64,000 nt of DNA, from assembly GCA_965230515.1 (NCBI GenBank), contig OZ246007.1, forward strand, positions 1,922,001 through 1,986,000, in the 5' to 3' direction. Origin of the DNA: JAJFKB01 sp965230515. Lineage in GTDB: Bacteria; Pseudomonadota; Gammaproteobacteria; Pseudomonadales; IMCC2047. Under the pieces are notes generated by a model. That model made no database searches. It was not told where the DNA came from and worked only from the letters and a program-made list of their open reading frames with translations. How positions within the stretch are numbered: the first letter of the stretch is position 1; each line of letters starts with the position of its first letter. Position numbers and translations under genes: made by a program. Shown piece after piece: positions 19,044 to 27,104 of this stretch.

Positions 19044-21875
19044 TTAAGATCTGATCGCATCAGTAATAACTTGTTGCTGCTGTTGTTGGTGCAGTGCCAT
19101 GTGACCTACCGCCGGAGAAGCTGAAGCTTCACGCGCCACCTTGGTCAACTCAATATTGTTATCCAGCTTATCAATGACATTCCGCATATGGTGATTACAG
19201 CTATACCAAACGCCCTGGTTAAGCGGCTCTTCCTGTACCCAGGTCAACTCTTCCAAATGGGGGTACGCAGACAAAACTTCAACCAGATCATCTTCCGGAA
19301 ACGGATAAATTTGCTCAAGCCGTACAATGGCCAGATCATCACGCTCATCTTCCTGGCGCTGATTCAGCAATTCGTAGTAAATTTTACCGCTACACAAAAT
19401 TGCTCGCTTTACCTTGCTGTTATCCAGCGTCTCCCACTCTGGCAACACGGTATGAAAAGTGCCATCGGCTAGCTCCTCCATCGGCGAAATCACATGTTTA
19501 TGACGCAACAGGCTTTTCGCTGTCATCACAATCAGTGGTTTTCGCAGTGGCCTGATCACCTGGCGGCGCAGCATATGAAACACCTGCGCTGGTGTGGTCG
19601 GGAGACAAACCTGAATATTATGTTCCGCTGAGAGTTGCAGAAAGCGCTCCAGTCTGGCCGATGAGTGCTCCGGGCCCTGGCCCTCATAGCCATGCGGCAA
19701 AAACATGGTCAAACCACACAAACGACTCCACTTGTGCTCGCCACTGGTAATAAACTGGTCAATCACCACCTGGGCATTATTGGCAAAATCACCAAACTGC
19801 GCCTCCCAGATAACCAGACTGGTGGGCGAAGTTGTTGCATAACCATACTCAAAGCCCAGCACCGCCATCTCCGACAGCAGCGAGTCATATATTTCAAATT
19901 CCGGCTGATCCTGCGAGATATGTTGCAGGGGTATATGCACCGCCCCGTCCTCTTGGGAGTGCAGCACCGCATGGCGGTGAGAGAAAGTTCCCCGTCCAAC
20001 ATCCTGGCCAACCAATCTGACGGGGTGCCCACTGTTAATTAGCGATGCATAAGCCATCGCCTCTGCACAACCCCAGTCTACCGGGATTTCGCCTTCCGCC
20101 ATCAGCATGCGATCTTTATAAATCTTCGCCACCTGACGCTGCACTTTAATATTGTCAGGCACGGTATTGATCGCTTTACCCAAAGCACGCAAACGGTCGA
20201 TATCAATCCGGGTATCATGGACTGCGGTCCACTCTTTGTTCAAATAGGGTGTCCAATCCACAAACTTGGCGAAATCCGGCTCGCTGACCCAGTGATCCAC
20301 CAGATGCCCACCGCGATCCAGCACATCACGGTACTCATCCATCAGCAGATTACTTTTCTCCGCGGTCTGTACCCCTTCCTGCTCCAGTTTCTGAGCATAT
20401 AGTTCGCGGGTGGTTGGGTGTTTTTTGATCACTTTGTACATCATCGGCTGTGTCGATGAAGGCTCGTCCGCTTCATTGTGTCCGCGACGTCGATAGCAGA
20501 TCAGATCAATCACTACATCTTTCTTGAATTCATTTCGGTAATCGACCGCCAGCTGCGTCGCAAATAGCGCCGCTTCGGGATCATCACCATTAACATGAAT
20601 GATCGGTGCTTCGATCATTTTAGCCACATCGGTACAATATTCGGTGGAGCGGGCATCTTCAGGACGACTGGTGGTAAAGCCGATCTGATTGTTCAATATG
20701 ACATGAATCGTACCGCCCGTATGGAAACCGCGGGTCTGGGACATCTGGAAGACTTCCATTACCACACCCTGCCCGGCAAACGCAGCGTCACCATGAATCA
20801 CAATAGGTACGACATTATTTTTCTCTGTATCCTCACGACGATCCTGACGTGCACGCACCGATCCTTCAACAACTGGCGCCACCACTTCGAGATGTGAAGG
20901 GTTGAAGGACATCGCCAGATGCACCTCACCATGCGGGCTGATCCAGTTTGATGAAAACCCCTGGTGGTACTTCACATCTCCTGACCCGTCAAACCGGGAT
21001 TTACCCTCAAATTCTTCAAACAGCTCAGCAGGCTTCTTGCCCAGAATATTCACCAGAAGATTCAACCGCCCACGGTGAGCCATTCCGATAACAATCTCTT
21101 TTGCGCCATAAGCAGCCGTTCGGTTGATCATCTCTTCAACCATCGGAACCAGCGCCTCGCCTCCCTCAATACCAAATCGCTTGGTACCCGGGTAACGCGA
21201 ACCGAGGTACTTCTCCAGCCCCTCAGCCGCAGTCAGGGATAACAGAAGATCCCTTTTCACCGCCTTGCTGTAATCAGGTTGCCCTCTGACCGGCTCGATT
21301 CGCTGCTGAAACCACCGCTTGACCTGCGTATCCACTGCATGCATATATTCAAACCCGATATGACTGCAGTAGGTCTTCTCCAGGTCTCTAACGATCTGAT
21401 GCAACGGTGCAACATTAGGCCCAAAAACAAGGGAGCCCAGGCGAAATTCGGTTTGATAGTCGTCCTCAGAAAGATCATGAAAGGCAAGATCAAGATCAGG
21501 TACCTTTTCCCTCTGCATCAAACCCAGCGGGTCAAGATCGGCTTTTTGGTGTCCACGGAATCGATACGCATGCATCATACTCAGCAAGCGAACCTGCTTC
21601 TTCTCATGCTCAATACTGACTGAATCCGAAATAGCACCAGCAGTCGCACTGGACTGTTTGCCCATTTCGAGAAACTGTTTCGTTATGGTTGCGTAGGAAG
21701 GTTCCGGTTCGGCCGAACCGTTGACTTTTGGCAGCACATCGAAATAACTGCGCCACTCTTCTGGAATGGATTGGGGATCTAGTAAATAGGCCTCATAAAG
21801 ACCTTCAACATACGACAGATTGCCACCCTGCATGTGCGCAGACTGCCACATCTGTTCCATATTAGTATCGTGCAC
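19044..21875 (-). CDS. sucA: 2-oxoglutarate dehydrogenase E1
   Basis: 943 residues, typical of bacterial SucA. It has the N-terminal MWQSAHMQGGNLSYVEGLYEAYLLDP segment that anchors E1 to the complex, the TPP-binding region HGDAAFAGQGVV ... LNNQIGFTTS, and the substrate/TPP histidines in IGMAHRGRLN and SFNPSHLEVV. The second-half GQDVGRGTFSHRHAVL segment is also present. I take the GTG at 21875 as the start because AGGGGTGATGC precedes it; an internal ATG five codons later has a poor site. It is separated from sdhB by 193 bp containing a large hairpin and an A+T-rich tract, so it may have its own promoter. Confidence 0.95.
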   Translation of the reverse strand: MHDTNMEQMWQSAHMQGGNLSYVEGLYEAYLLDPQSIPEEWRSYFDVLPKVNGSAEPEPSYATITKQFLEMGKQSSATAGAISDSVSIEHEKKQVRLLSMMHAYRFRGHQKADLDPLGLMQREKVPDLDLAFHDLSEDDYQTEFRLGSLVFGPNVAPLHQIVRDLEKTYCSHIGFEYMHAVDTQVKRWFQQRIEPVRGQPDYSKAVKRDLLLSLTAAEGLEKYLGSRYPGTKRFGIEGGEALVPMVEEMINRTAAYGAKEIVIGMAHRGRLNLLVNILGKKPAELFEEFEGKSRFDGSGDVKYHQGFSSNWISPHGEVHLAMSFNPSHLEVVAPVVEGSVRARQDRREDTEKNNVVPIVIHGDAAFAGQGVVMEVFQMSQTRGFHTGGTIHVILNNQIGFTTSRPEDARSTEYCTDVAKMIEAPIIHVNGDDPEAALFATQLAVDYRNEFKKDVVIDLICYRRRGHNEADEPSSTQPMMYKVIKKHPTTRELYAQKLEQEGVQTAEKSNLLMDEYRDVLDRGGHLVDHWVSEPDFAKFVDWTPYLNKEWTAVHDTRIDIDRLRALGKAINTVPDNIKVQRQVAKIYKDRMLMAEGEIPVDWGCAEAMAYASLINSGHPVRLVGQDVGRGTFSHRHAVLHSQEDGAVHIPLQHISQDQPEFEIYDSLLSEMAVLGFEYGYATTSPTSLVIWEAQFGDFANNAQVVIDQFITSGEHKWSRLCGLTMFLPHGYEGQGPEHSSARLERFLQLSAEHNIQVCLPTTPAQVFHMLRRQVIRPLRKPLIVMTAKSLLRHKHVISPMEELADGTFHTVLPEWETLDNSKVKRAILCSGKIYYELLNQRQEDERDDLAIVRLEQIYPFPEDDLVEVLSAYPHLEELTWVQEEPLNQGVWYSCNHHMRNVIDKLDNNIELTKVAREASASPAVGHMALHQQQQQQVITDAIRS

Positions 21876-22022
21876 GCATCACCCCTGATACTTTGATTAA
21901 AAACTAGTTATTGTATGTCATAGATTAGTACAAGTATTCCCTCCTCTCCACTCGCAGCCAAAGAAATGACCACGCCCCTAATAATGTTTAAATACTATTA
22001 ATAATTATAATGGCTTAACTAA

Positions 22023-22055
22023 CCGGACCCAGACTCCCTTCAGTCTGGCATCCGG
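22023..22055. other. Strong hairpin between sdhB and sucA
   Basis: CCGGA + CCAGACT pair with AGTCTGG + TCCGG around a 6-nt loop (stem of 12 base pairs with a small bulge). In the minus (operon) direction it is not followed by a T tract, so it looks more like an RNA-processing, stabilising or attenuating element than a full terminator. Confidence 0.55.
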
Positions 22056-22068
22056 CTTTTATATACTG

Positions 22069-22773
22069 CTATGTTGCTCTCTGGATTAGCATTTCCCGAA
22101 TGTGGCCGATCGCACGTGTCGGATTCAATCCTTTAGGGCATACGCTAACACAATTCATAATACCTCGACAGCGGAATACGCTGAACGGGTCATCCAGATC
22201 AGCCAACCTTTCCTGAGTTGCTTCATCCCGGCTATCAGCCAAAAAGCGATAGGCCTGCAACAAACCCGATGGTCCGATAAATTTATCCGGATTCCACCAG
22301 AAAGACGGGCAGGAAGTTGAACAGCAGGCACAAAGAATACACTCGTACAAGCCATCCAGTTTTTCCCGCTCTTCCGGCGACTGCAATCGTTCGATGGCCG
22401 GAGCAGGCGTTTCATTAATCAGGTAGGGCTTCACTTTTTCGTATTGCTTGTAAAAAATGCTCATGTCGACCACCAGATCCCTTACCACTGGCAATCCCGG
22501 CAGAGGACGCAATACGAGTTTATTGTTTTTAACCGTCTCCGATAACGGCGTAATACAAGCCAGACCGTTTTTTCCGTTCATGTTCATGCCGTCTGAACCA
22601 CACACGCCTTCACGACAGGAGCGACGATAGGCCAATGATTCATCCTGACCTTTAAGCAATTCCAACACATCCAACACCATGAGATCCTTGCCGCCGGTGT
22701 CGAGTTGGACATCCTGCATGTAAGGCTCACTATCAGTTTCAGGGTTATAGCGATAGATACTGACTGTTAACAT
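22069..22773 (-). CDS. sdhB: Succinate dehydrogenase iron-sulfur subunit
   Basis: 234 residues from ATG 22773 (MLTVSIYRYNPETD), which matches the usual N-terminus and follows GGGACTATACCT; a TTG six codons earlier is less likely. Three cluster sites are complete: the plant-type [2Fe-2S] ligands in CREGVCGSDGMN plus a distal Cys, the [4Fe-4S] motif CILCACCSTSCP, and the [3Fe-4S] motif CRGIMNCVSVCPKG. It passes electrons from the SdhA flavin to ubiquinone. It starts 15 bp after sdhA. Confidence 0.96.
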   Translation of the reverse strand: MLTVSIYRYNPETDSEPYMQDVQLDTGGKDLMVLDVLELLKGQDESLAYRRSCREGVCGSDGMNMNGKNGLACITPLSETVKNNKLVLRPLPGLPVVRDLVVDMSIFYKQYEKVKPYLINETPAPAIERLQSPEEREKLDGLYECILCACCSTSCPSFWWNPDKFIGPSGLLQAYRFLADSRDEATQERLADLDDPFSVFRCRGIMNCVSVCPKGLNPTRAIGHIREMLIQRAT

Positions 22774-22787
22774 AGGTATAGTCCCGA

Positions 22788-24560
22788 TCAATAGGTACGT
22801 TCTTTTGGCTCGAAAGCCTCAACAGTTTTCGGTGTAAAGTTTACGGAGCGTTTGCCAACCCGCTTCTCACCAGGGAAGTACATCGAGTGACACAACCAGT
22901 TCTCATCGTCGCGAGTCTGGTAATCGTCACGTGCATGTGCACCGCGGCTTTCCTTACGCTCTTCTGCAGTAATAGCGGTCGCTTCAGCAACTTCCAGCAG
23001 GTTTTGCAGTTCCAGCGCTTCAATGCGAGCCGTGTTAAAGGCGTTGCTTTTATCATCCAGCTTCACATTTTCGACACGTGGGCGCAGATCCGCCAGCTTC
23101 TTGATGCCCTCCTGCATAAACTCACCTTTACGGAACACACCAAAGTGATTCTGCATAATACTTTGCAACTCGGTGCGCAGGCTGGACGCGTTCTCACCGT
23201 CATTACTGCCGTTAATCTTATCCAAACGACTCAGCGCCTGATCAAGATCGGTATCGCTGGCATCACGATGATCTATACCTTCACGCAACGCTTTCTCAAT
23301 GTAGAGACCCGAGGCACGACCAAATACCACCAGATCAAGCAGTGAATTACCACCCAGCCGGTTAGCGCCATGCACAGACACGCAGGCCACTTCACCACAG
23401 GCATACAAGCCATCAATCACTTCATCATTACCCTCGGCATCGGTCCTGAGTGCCTGACCGCTGACATTGGTAGGGATACCTCCCATCATGTAGTGACAGG
23501 TAGGCACCACAGGAACCGGAACTTTAACCGGATCCGCATGAGCAAAGGTGCGTGACAATTCACAAATACCCGGAAGCCGGCTCTCCAGAACCTCTTCACC
23601 CAGGTGATCCAGCTTCAGATAAACATGATCACCGTTGGGCCCACAACCGCGACCTTCGAGTATTTCCAGTACCATTGAGCGCGCAACAACGTCACGACCC
23701 GCCAGATCTTTGGCGTTTGGCGCATAACGCTCCATAAAGCGCTCGCCATCCTTGTTGATAAGGTATCCGCCTTCTCCCCGACATCCTTCGGTAACCAGTA
23801 CACCCGCGCCATGAATACCTGTCGGGTGGAACTGCCACATCTCAATATCCTGAACCGGGAATCCGGCACGCAGTGCCATACCGACACCGTCACCGGTGTT
23901 GATATGAGCATTGGTAGTAGAGGCATAAATACGGCCTGCACCGCCGGTTGCAAATACTGTCGCCTTGGACTTCACATAAACCGTCTCACCGGTTTCCATG
24001 CAGATGGCAATAACACCAACCACAGCACCGTCCTGATTCTTCACGATATCGGTGGCATACCATTCATTCAAAAAGACGGTCTTATTCTTGAGGTTGCTTT
24101 GGTACAGCGCATGCAACAGGGCGTGACCGGTTCGGTCAGCCGCCGCACAGGTTCGGGCTGCCTGCCCGCCTTTACCATAATCCTTGGACTGACCGCCAAA
24201 GGGTCGCTGGTAGATACGACCTGACTCGGTACGGGAAAAGGGTAATCCCATATGCTCCAGCTCAAACACCGCTTCCGGCCCGACACTGCACATATATTCG
24301 ATCGCATCCTGGTCACCGATATAGTCAGAACCTTTGACCGTATCGTACATGTGCCAACGCCAATCATCATTGGGATCATCACTGGCAATGGCACAGGTAA
24401 TGCCACCCTGGGCCGAAACCGTATGGGAGCGGGTTGGAAATACTTTACTAATAACGGCTGTTTTGTAACCTGATTGCGCCAGCTGTAATGCAGCGCGCAT
24501 ACCTGCGCCGCCGCCGCCGACAATTACTCCGTCATAACTGAGAGTTCTTATGTTTGCCAT
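22788..24560 (-). CDS. sdhA: Succinate dehydrogenase flavoprotein subunit
   Basis: 590 residues. FAD site GVIVGGGGAGMRAALQLAQSG, covalent flavin histidine in TRSHTVSAQGG, substrate residues in HPTGIHGAGVLVTEGCRGEGG, the catalytic base region SVHGANRLGGNSLLDLVVFG, and a complete C-terminal domain. It oxidises succinate to fumarate on the cytoplasmic side of the inner membrane in complex with SdhBCD. It is tightly packed between sdhD (3-bp gap) and sdhB. Confidence 0.97.
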   Translation of the reverse strand: MANIRTLSYDGVIVGGGGAGMRAALQLAQSGYKTAVISKVFPTRSHTVSAQGGITCAIASDDPNDDWRWHMYDTVKGSDYIGDQDAIEYMCSVGPEAVFELEHMGLPFSRTESGRIYQRPFGGQSKDYGKGGQAARTCAAADRTGHALLHALYQSNLKNKTVFLNEWYATDIVKNQDGAVVGVIAICMETGETVYVKSKATVFATGGAGRIYASTTNAHINTGDGVGMALRAGFPVQDIEMWQFHPTGIHGAGVLVTEGCRGEGGYLINKDGERFMERYAPNAKDLAGRDVVARSMVLEILEGRGCGPNGDHVYLKLDHLGEEVLESRLPGICELSRTFAHADPVKVPVPVVPTCHYMMGGIPTNVSGQALRTDAEGNDEVIDGLYACGEVACVSVHGANRLGGNSLLDLVVFGRASGLYIEKALREGIDHRDASDTDLDQALSRLDKINGSNDGENASSLRTELQSIMQNHFGVFRKGEFMQEGIKKLADLRPRVENVKLDDKSNAFNTARIEALELQNLLEVAEATAITAEERKESRGAHARDDYQTRDDENWLCHSMYFPGEKRVGKRSVNFTPKTVEAFEPKERTY

Positions 24561-24563
24561 CTA

Positions 24564-24932
24564 TTAGTTACCCCACAAAATGTCGATGCCCCAAACCAGA
24601 TAAACAAACAATGCAACCATGCAGGCACATTGCACCACGAAACGTACTGCCGTGGCGGCTTTTCCAAGTGATAATGGGGTCAGATAATCTGTTGTAATCG
24701 TCCATACCCCTACCCAGGCATGAGCGATTAAAGAAAGTAGCGCCAGCAAGGAGAAAATACGCATCCCCGTTGACTCAAACAAAGCAAGCCACTGCGCGTA
24801 CTGAACTTCTGGCTGCTGCAAAAACCAGAACACCAAAAATAGTGTATAGGCCGCGAGGATGACCGCGCTGACACGCTGTACCACCCAGTCAGCAAGACCG
24901 CTACGACCAAAACTTGTAACATTGGTTACCAT
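24564..24932 (-). CDS. sdhD: Succinate dehydrogenase membrane anchor subunit
   Basis: 122 residues with three hydrophobic helices (VVQRVSAVILAAYTLFLVFWFL, IFSLLALLSLIAHAWVGVWTI, FVVQCACMVALFVYLVWGI). The haem-b ligand candidate is the histidine in IAHAWVGVW, followed by TDYL near the quinone site. The family is poorly conserved, so the call rests on these features and on position between sdhC and sdhA. The start overlaps the end of sdhC by 7 bp. Confidence 0.93.
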   Translation of the reverse strand: MVTNVTSFGRSGLADWVVQRVSAVILAAYTLFLVFWFLQQPEVQYAQWLALFESTGMRIFSLLALLSLIAHAWVGVWTITTDYLTPLSLGKAATAVRFVVQCACMVALFVYLVWGIDILWGN

Positions 24933-25300
24933 ATCGCCACCCCCGTAACAATAATTAGAAAAATAGAAATACCCAGGGTCAGCTTGGCACCCAGCTGGGC
25001 ACCCTCCAATGTTTCACCAATACCAAAATCCATCAGCAGGTGTTTGATCCCTGCCACCAGGTGGTAAATCAGTGAAGAGAGCAAGCCCCACAGGACCAGC
25101 TTGGCAAAAAAGCCGGAAAAACACTCCTGAAGTTCTTGAAAACCCTGCTCAGATGATAAAGATTGATCCAGCATGTATATCAGAATCGCTATACCAAAAA
25201 AGAGCAACAAGCCAGACACTCGATGTATAATTGAAGCGATGGCCGGGATCGGTTGTTTAATTGTGAAAAGATCAAGATTGACCGGTCTGTTGTCATTCAC
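24926..25300 (-). CDS. sdhC: Succinate dehydrogenase cytochrome b556 subunit
   Basis: 124 residues with the SdhC hallmark RPVNLDLFTIKQPIPAIASIIHRVSG at the N-terminus and the haem histidine in LVAGIKHLLMDFG. Three transmembrane helices are visible. It is the first gene of the sdhCDAB-sucAB-lpd-sucCD series. An inverted repeat lies about 32-59 bp upstream of its ATG. Confidence 0.95.
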   Translation of the reverse strand: MNDNRPVNLDLFTIKQPIPAIASIIHRVSGLLLFFGIAILIYMLDQSLSSEQGFQELQECFSGFFAKLVLWGLLSSLIYHLVAGIKHLLMDFGIGETLEGAQLGAKLTLGISIFLIIVTGVAIW

Positions 25301-25331
25301 GGTTTTTAATACCCCAACTGGTTTAAAGGGA

Positions 25332-25359
25332 ATTGACTAACATAAACAAGTGAGTCAAT
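25332..25359. promoter_or_regulatory. Inverted repeat upstream of sdhC
   Basis: ATTGACT (25332-25338) and AGTCAAT (25353-25359) form a perfect 7-bp dyad around a 14-bp spacer, 32 bp upstream of sdhC. It is a candidate operator for the TCA operon; it does not match FNR or Fur consensus by eye. Confidence 0.35.
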
Positions 25360-25642
25360 GCAAACGGGGCATGTATTGTAGAGAAGCACTTAACAATGCT
25401 CAAGCGGATTATTGGGCAAACGGGGCTTTTACACGGCCATTCCCGGGAAAACGGCGGACCGGCAGCCAGAAAAGCCTTAAAGGAAGGGCGTGCCAGGGAA
25501 TTTCGCCCGACAAATAACCAGCAATTATGTCAAACATTCACTCCGGTTATTAAGGGTACCTTACAACAAGCTGTCCCTTATACCCGGCCCTGTTGACAAC
25601 ACTAGCTGACTTGCCATCAATCAATTTAAAGGCGTTCTGTGT

Positions 25643-25670
25643 TTGACAAATGATTCTGGGGCAATATAGT
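25643..25670 (+). promoter_or_regulatory. Sigma-70 promoter of gltA
   Basis: Consensus TTGACA (25643-25648), 16-bp spacer, TATAGT (25665-25670). The predicted leader is about 87 nt. Confidence 0.65.
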
Positions 25671-25763
25671 TGTTGGTCCGCGAATCAATATCAAACATCT
25701 CCGCAAACGCTTTTGGGGTTTATGGAAGCGTGCAATTGCTGATACGAGAGAGAGAATGAATTT

Positions 25764-27038
25764 ATGACTGACAAGAAAGCATACCTAAATATCGAGGGGC
25801 ACGATCCGATTGAGCTTCCCATCTATACCGGCACTCTGGGCGCCGATGTGATAGATGTCAGCCATTTGGGCTCAAGTGGCCACTTTACCTTTGATCCGGG
25901 ATTTGCTGCAACCGCAGCCTGTGAATCAGCAATTACCTATATCGACGGTGAAAAGGGTGTTTTGCTGCATCGCGGCTATCCAATTGAACAGCTGGCAGAA
26001 AAGTCTGACTTTCTGGAAGTCTGCTACCTGCTCTTTTATGGTGAACTGCCCTCTGCGGAAGAAAAGCAGGAGTTTATTAGCACCATCGCCACGCACACCA
26101 TGGCCCATGAGCAACTGAGTCACTTCTTCAATGGCTTTCGCCGGGATGCACACCCAATGGCCATTATGTGTGGCGTAGTGGGCGCCCTGGCTGCGTTCTA
26201 TCACGACTCGACAGATATCACTAACGAACGACACCGTGAAATCACTGCCAATCGCCTGGTAGCGAAAATGCCAACACTGGCCGCTATGTCGCACAAATAC
26301 TCCATTGGACAACCTTTTATTTTCCCACGCAACGATCTCGATTACGCTTCCAACTTTCTACACATGATGTTCGCCACACCCTGTGAAGAGTACGTAGTCA
26401 GCCCAACGCTGGCTAAAGCAATGGATCGAATCTTCATGCTGCATGCGGATCATGAACAGAATGCATCCACCTCCACAGTCAGGCTGGCCGGATCAAGCCA
26501 AGCCAACCCGTTTGCCTGTATCGCAGCAGGTATTGCAACATTGTGGGGGCCTGCACACGGCGGCGCCAATGAAGCGTGCTTACAAATGCTGATGGAAATT
26601 GGTGATGAATCACGCGTCGACGAATATGTCGCTCGCGCAAAGGATAAGGAAGACCCCTTCCGCCTGATGGGTTTTGGTCACCGCGTCTATAAAAATTACG
26701 ACCCACGCGCTACTGTCATGCAACAGACTTGTGACGAAGTACTTCAGGAACTGGGCATCGATGATGATCCACTCTTTAAAATTGCACGCCGACTGGAAAA
26801 AGTTGCCCTGGAAGACCCCTACTTTGTAGAGAAAAAACTGTACCCGAATGTTGATTTTTACTCCGGCATTATTTTAAAGGCTATCGGGATACCCACCAGT
26901 ATGTTCACTGTTATCTTTGCTATGTCACGTACCATTGGCTGGATCAGCCACTGGAACGAGATGGTCAGCGAGTCTTATCGCATAGGCCGCCCGCGTCAAC
27001 TCTATACGGGCCATGCAAAACGCGATTATCCTGAGTAA
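25764..27038 (+). CDS. gltA: Citrate synthase (type II)
   Basis: 424 residues, the length of the NADH-sensitive hexameric type II enzyme. It has the N-terminal beta domain (GTLGADVIDVSHLGSSGHFTFDPG) lacking in type I enzymes. Catalytic residues are in WGPAHGGANEACL (His), GFGHRVYKNYDPRA (His) and YPNVDFYSGIIL (Asp). It condenses acetyl-CoA and oxaloacetate. The gene is divergent from the sdh-suc block and ends at a terminator shared with the convergent M16 peptidase gene. Confidence 0.98.
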   Translation: MTDKKAYLNIEGHDPIELPIYTGTLGADVIDVSHLGSSGHFTFDPGFAATAACESAITYIDGEKGVLLHRGYPIEQLAEKSDFLEVCYLLFYGELPSAEEKQEFISTIATHTMAHEQLSHFFNGFRRDAHPMAIMCGVVGALAAFYHDSTDITNERHREITANRLVAKMPTLAAMSHKYSIGQPFIFPRNDLDYASNFLHMMFATPCEEYVVSPTLAKAMDRIFMLHADHEQNASTSTVRLAGSSQANPFACIAAGIATLWGPAHGGANEACLQMLMEIGDESRVDEYVARAKDKEDPFRLMGFGHRVYKNYDPRATVMQQTCDEVLQELGIDDDPLFKIARRLEKVALEDPYFVEKKLYPNVDFYSGIILKAIGIPTSMFTVIFAMSRTIGWISHWNEMVSESYRIGRPRQLYTGHAKRDYPE

Positions 27039-27055
27039 CCGTAACGCTGCAAACA

Positions 27056-27086
27056 AAAGGGCCCGGCTAATACCTGGCCCTTTTTT
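27056..27086 (+). terminator. Rho-independent terminator after gltA (probably bidirectional)
   Basis: GGGCC (27059-27063) and GGCCC (27076-27080) with six T following on plus, and an A tract in front that reads as T on minus. It lies between the convergent ends of gltA and the M16 peptidase gene. Confidence 0.8.
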
Positions 27087-27104
27087 ATTGCAAAAGCGAC
27101 AATA

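Larger units (their letters stand above)
25301..25763. other. Divergent sdhC-gltA control region
   Basis: 463 bp without a convincing gene. It holds an inverted repeat near sdhC and a good sigma-70 promoter for gltA. A second TTGACA at about 25592 has only a weak -10 after it. The central 200 bp show nothing I can name. Confidence 0.6.

Noticed and set aside
25301..25763. Possible small gene at 25396-25596 in the gltA-sdhC gap
   Set aside because: No ribosome site and composition of random frame; the region is better explained as control DNA.
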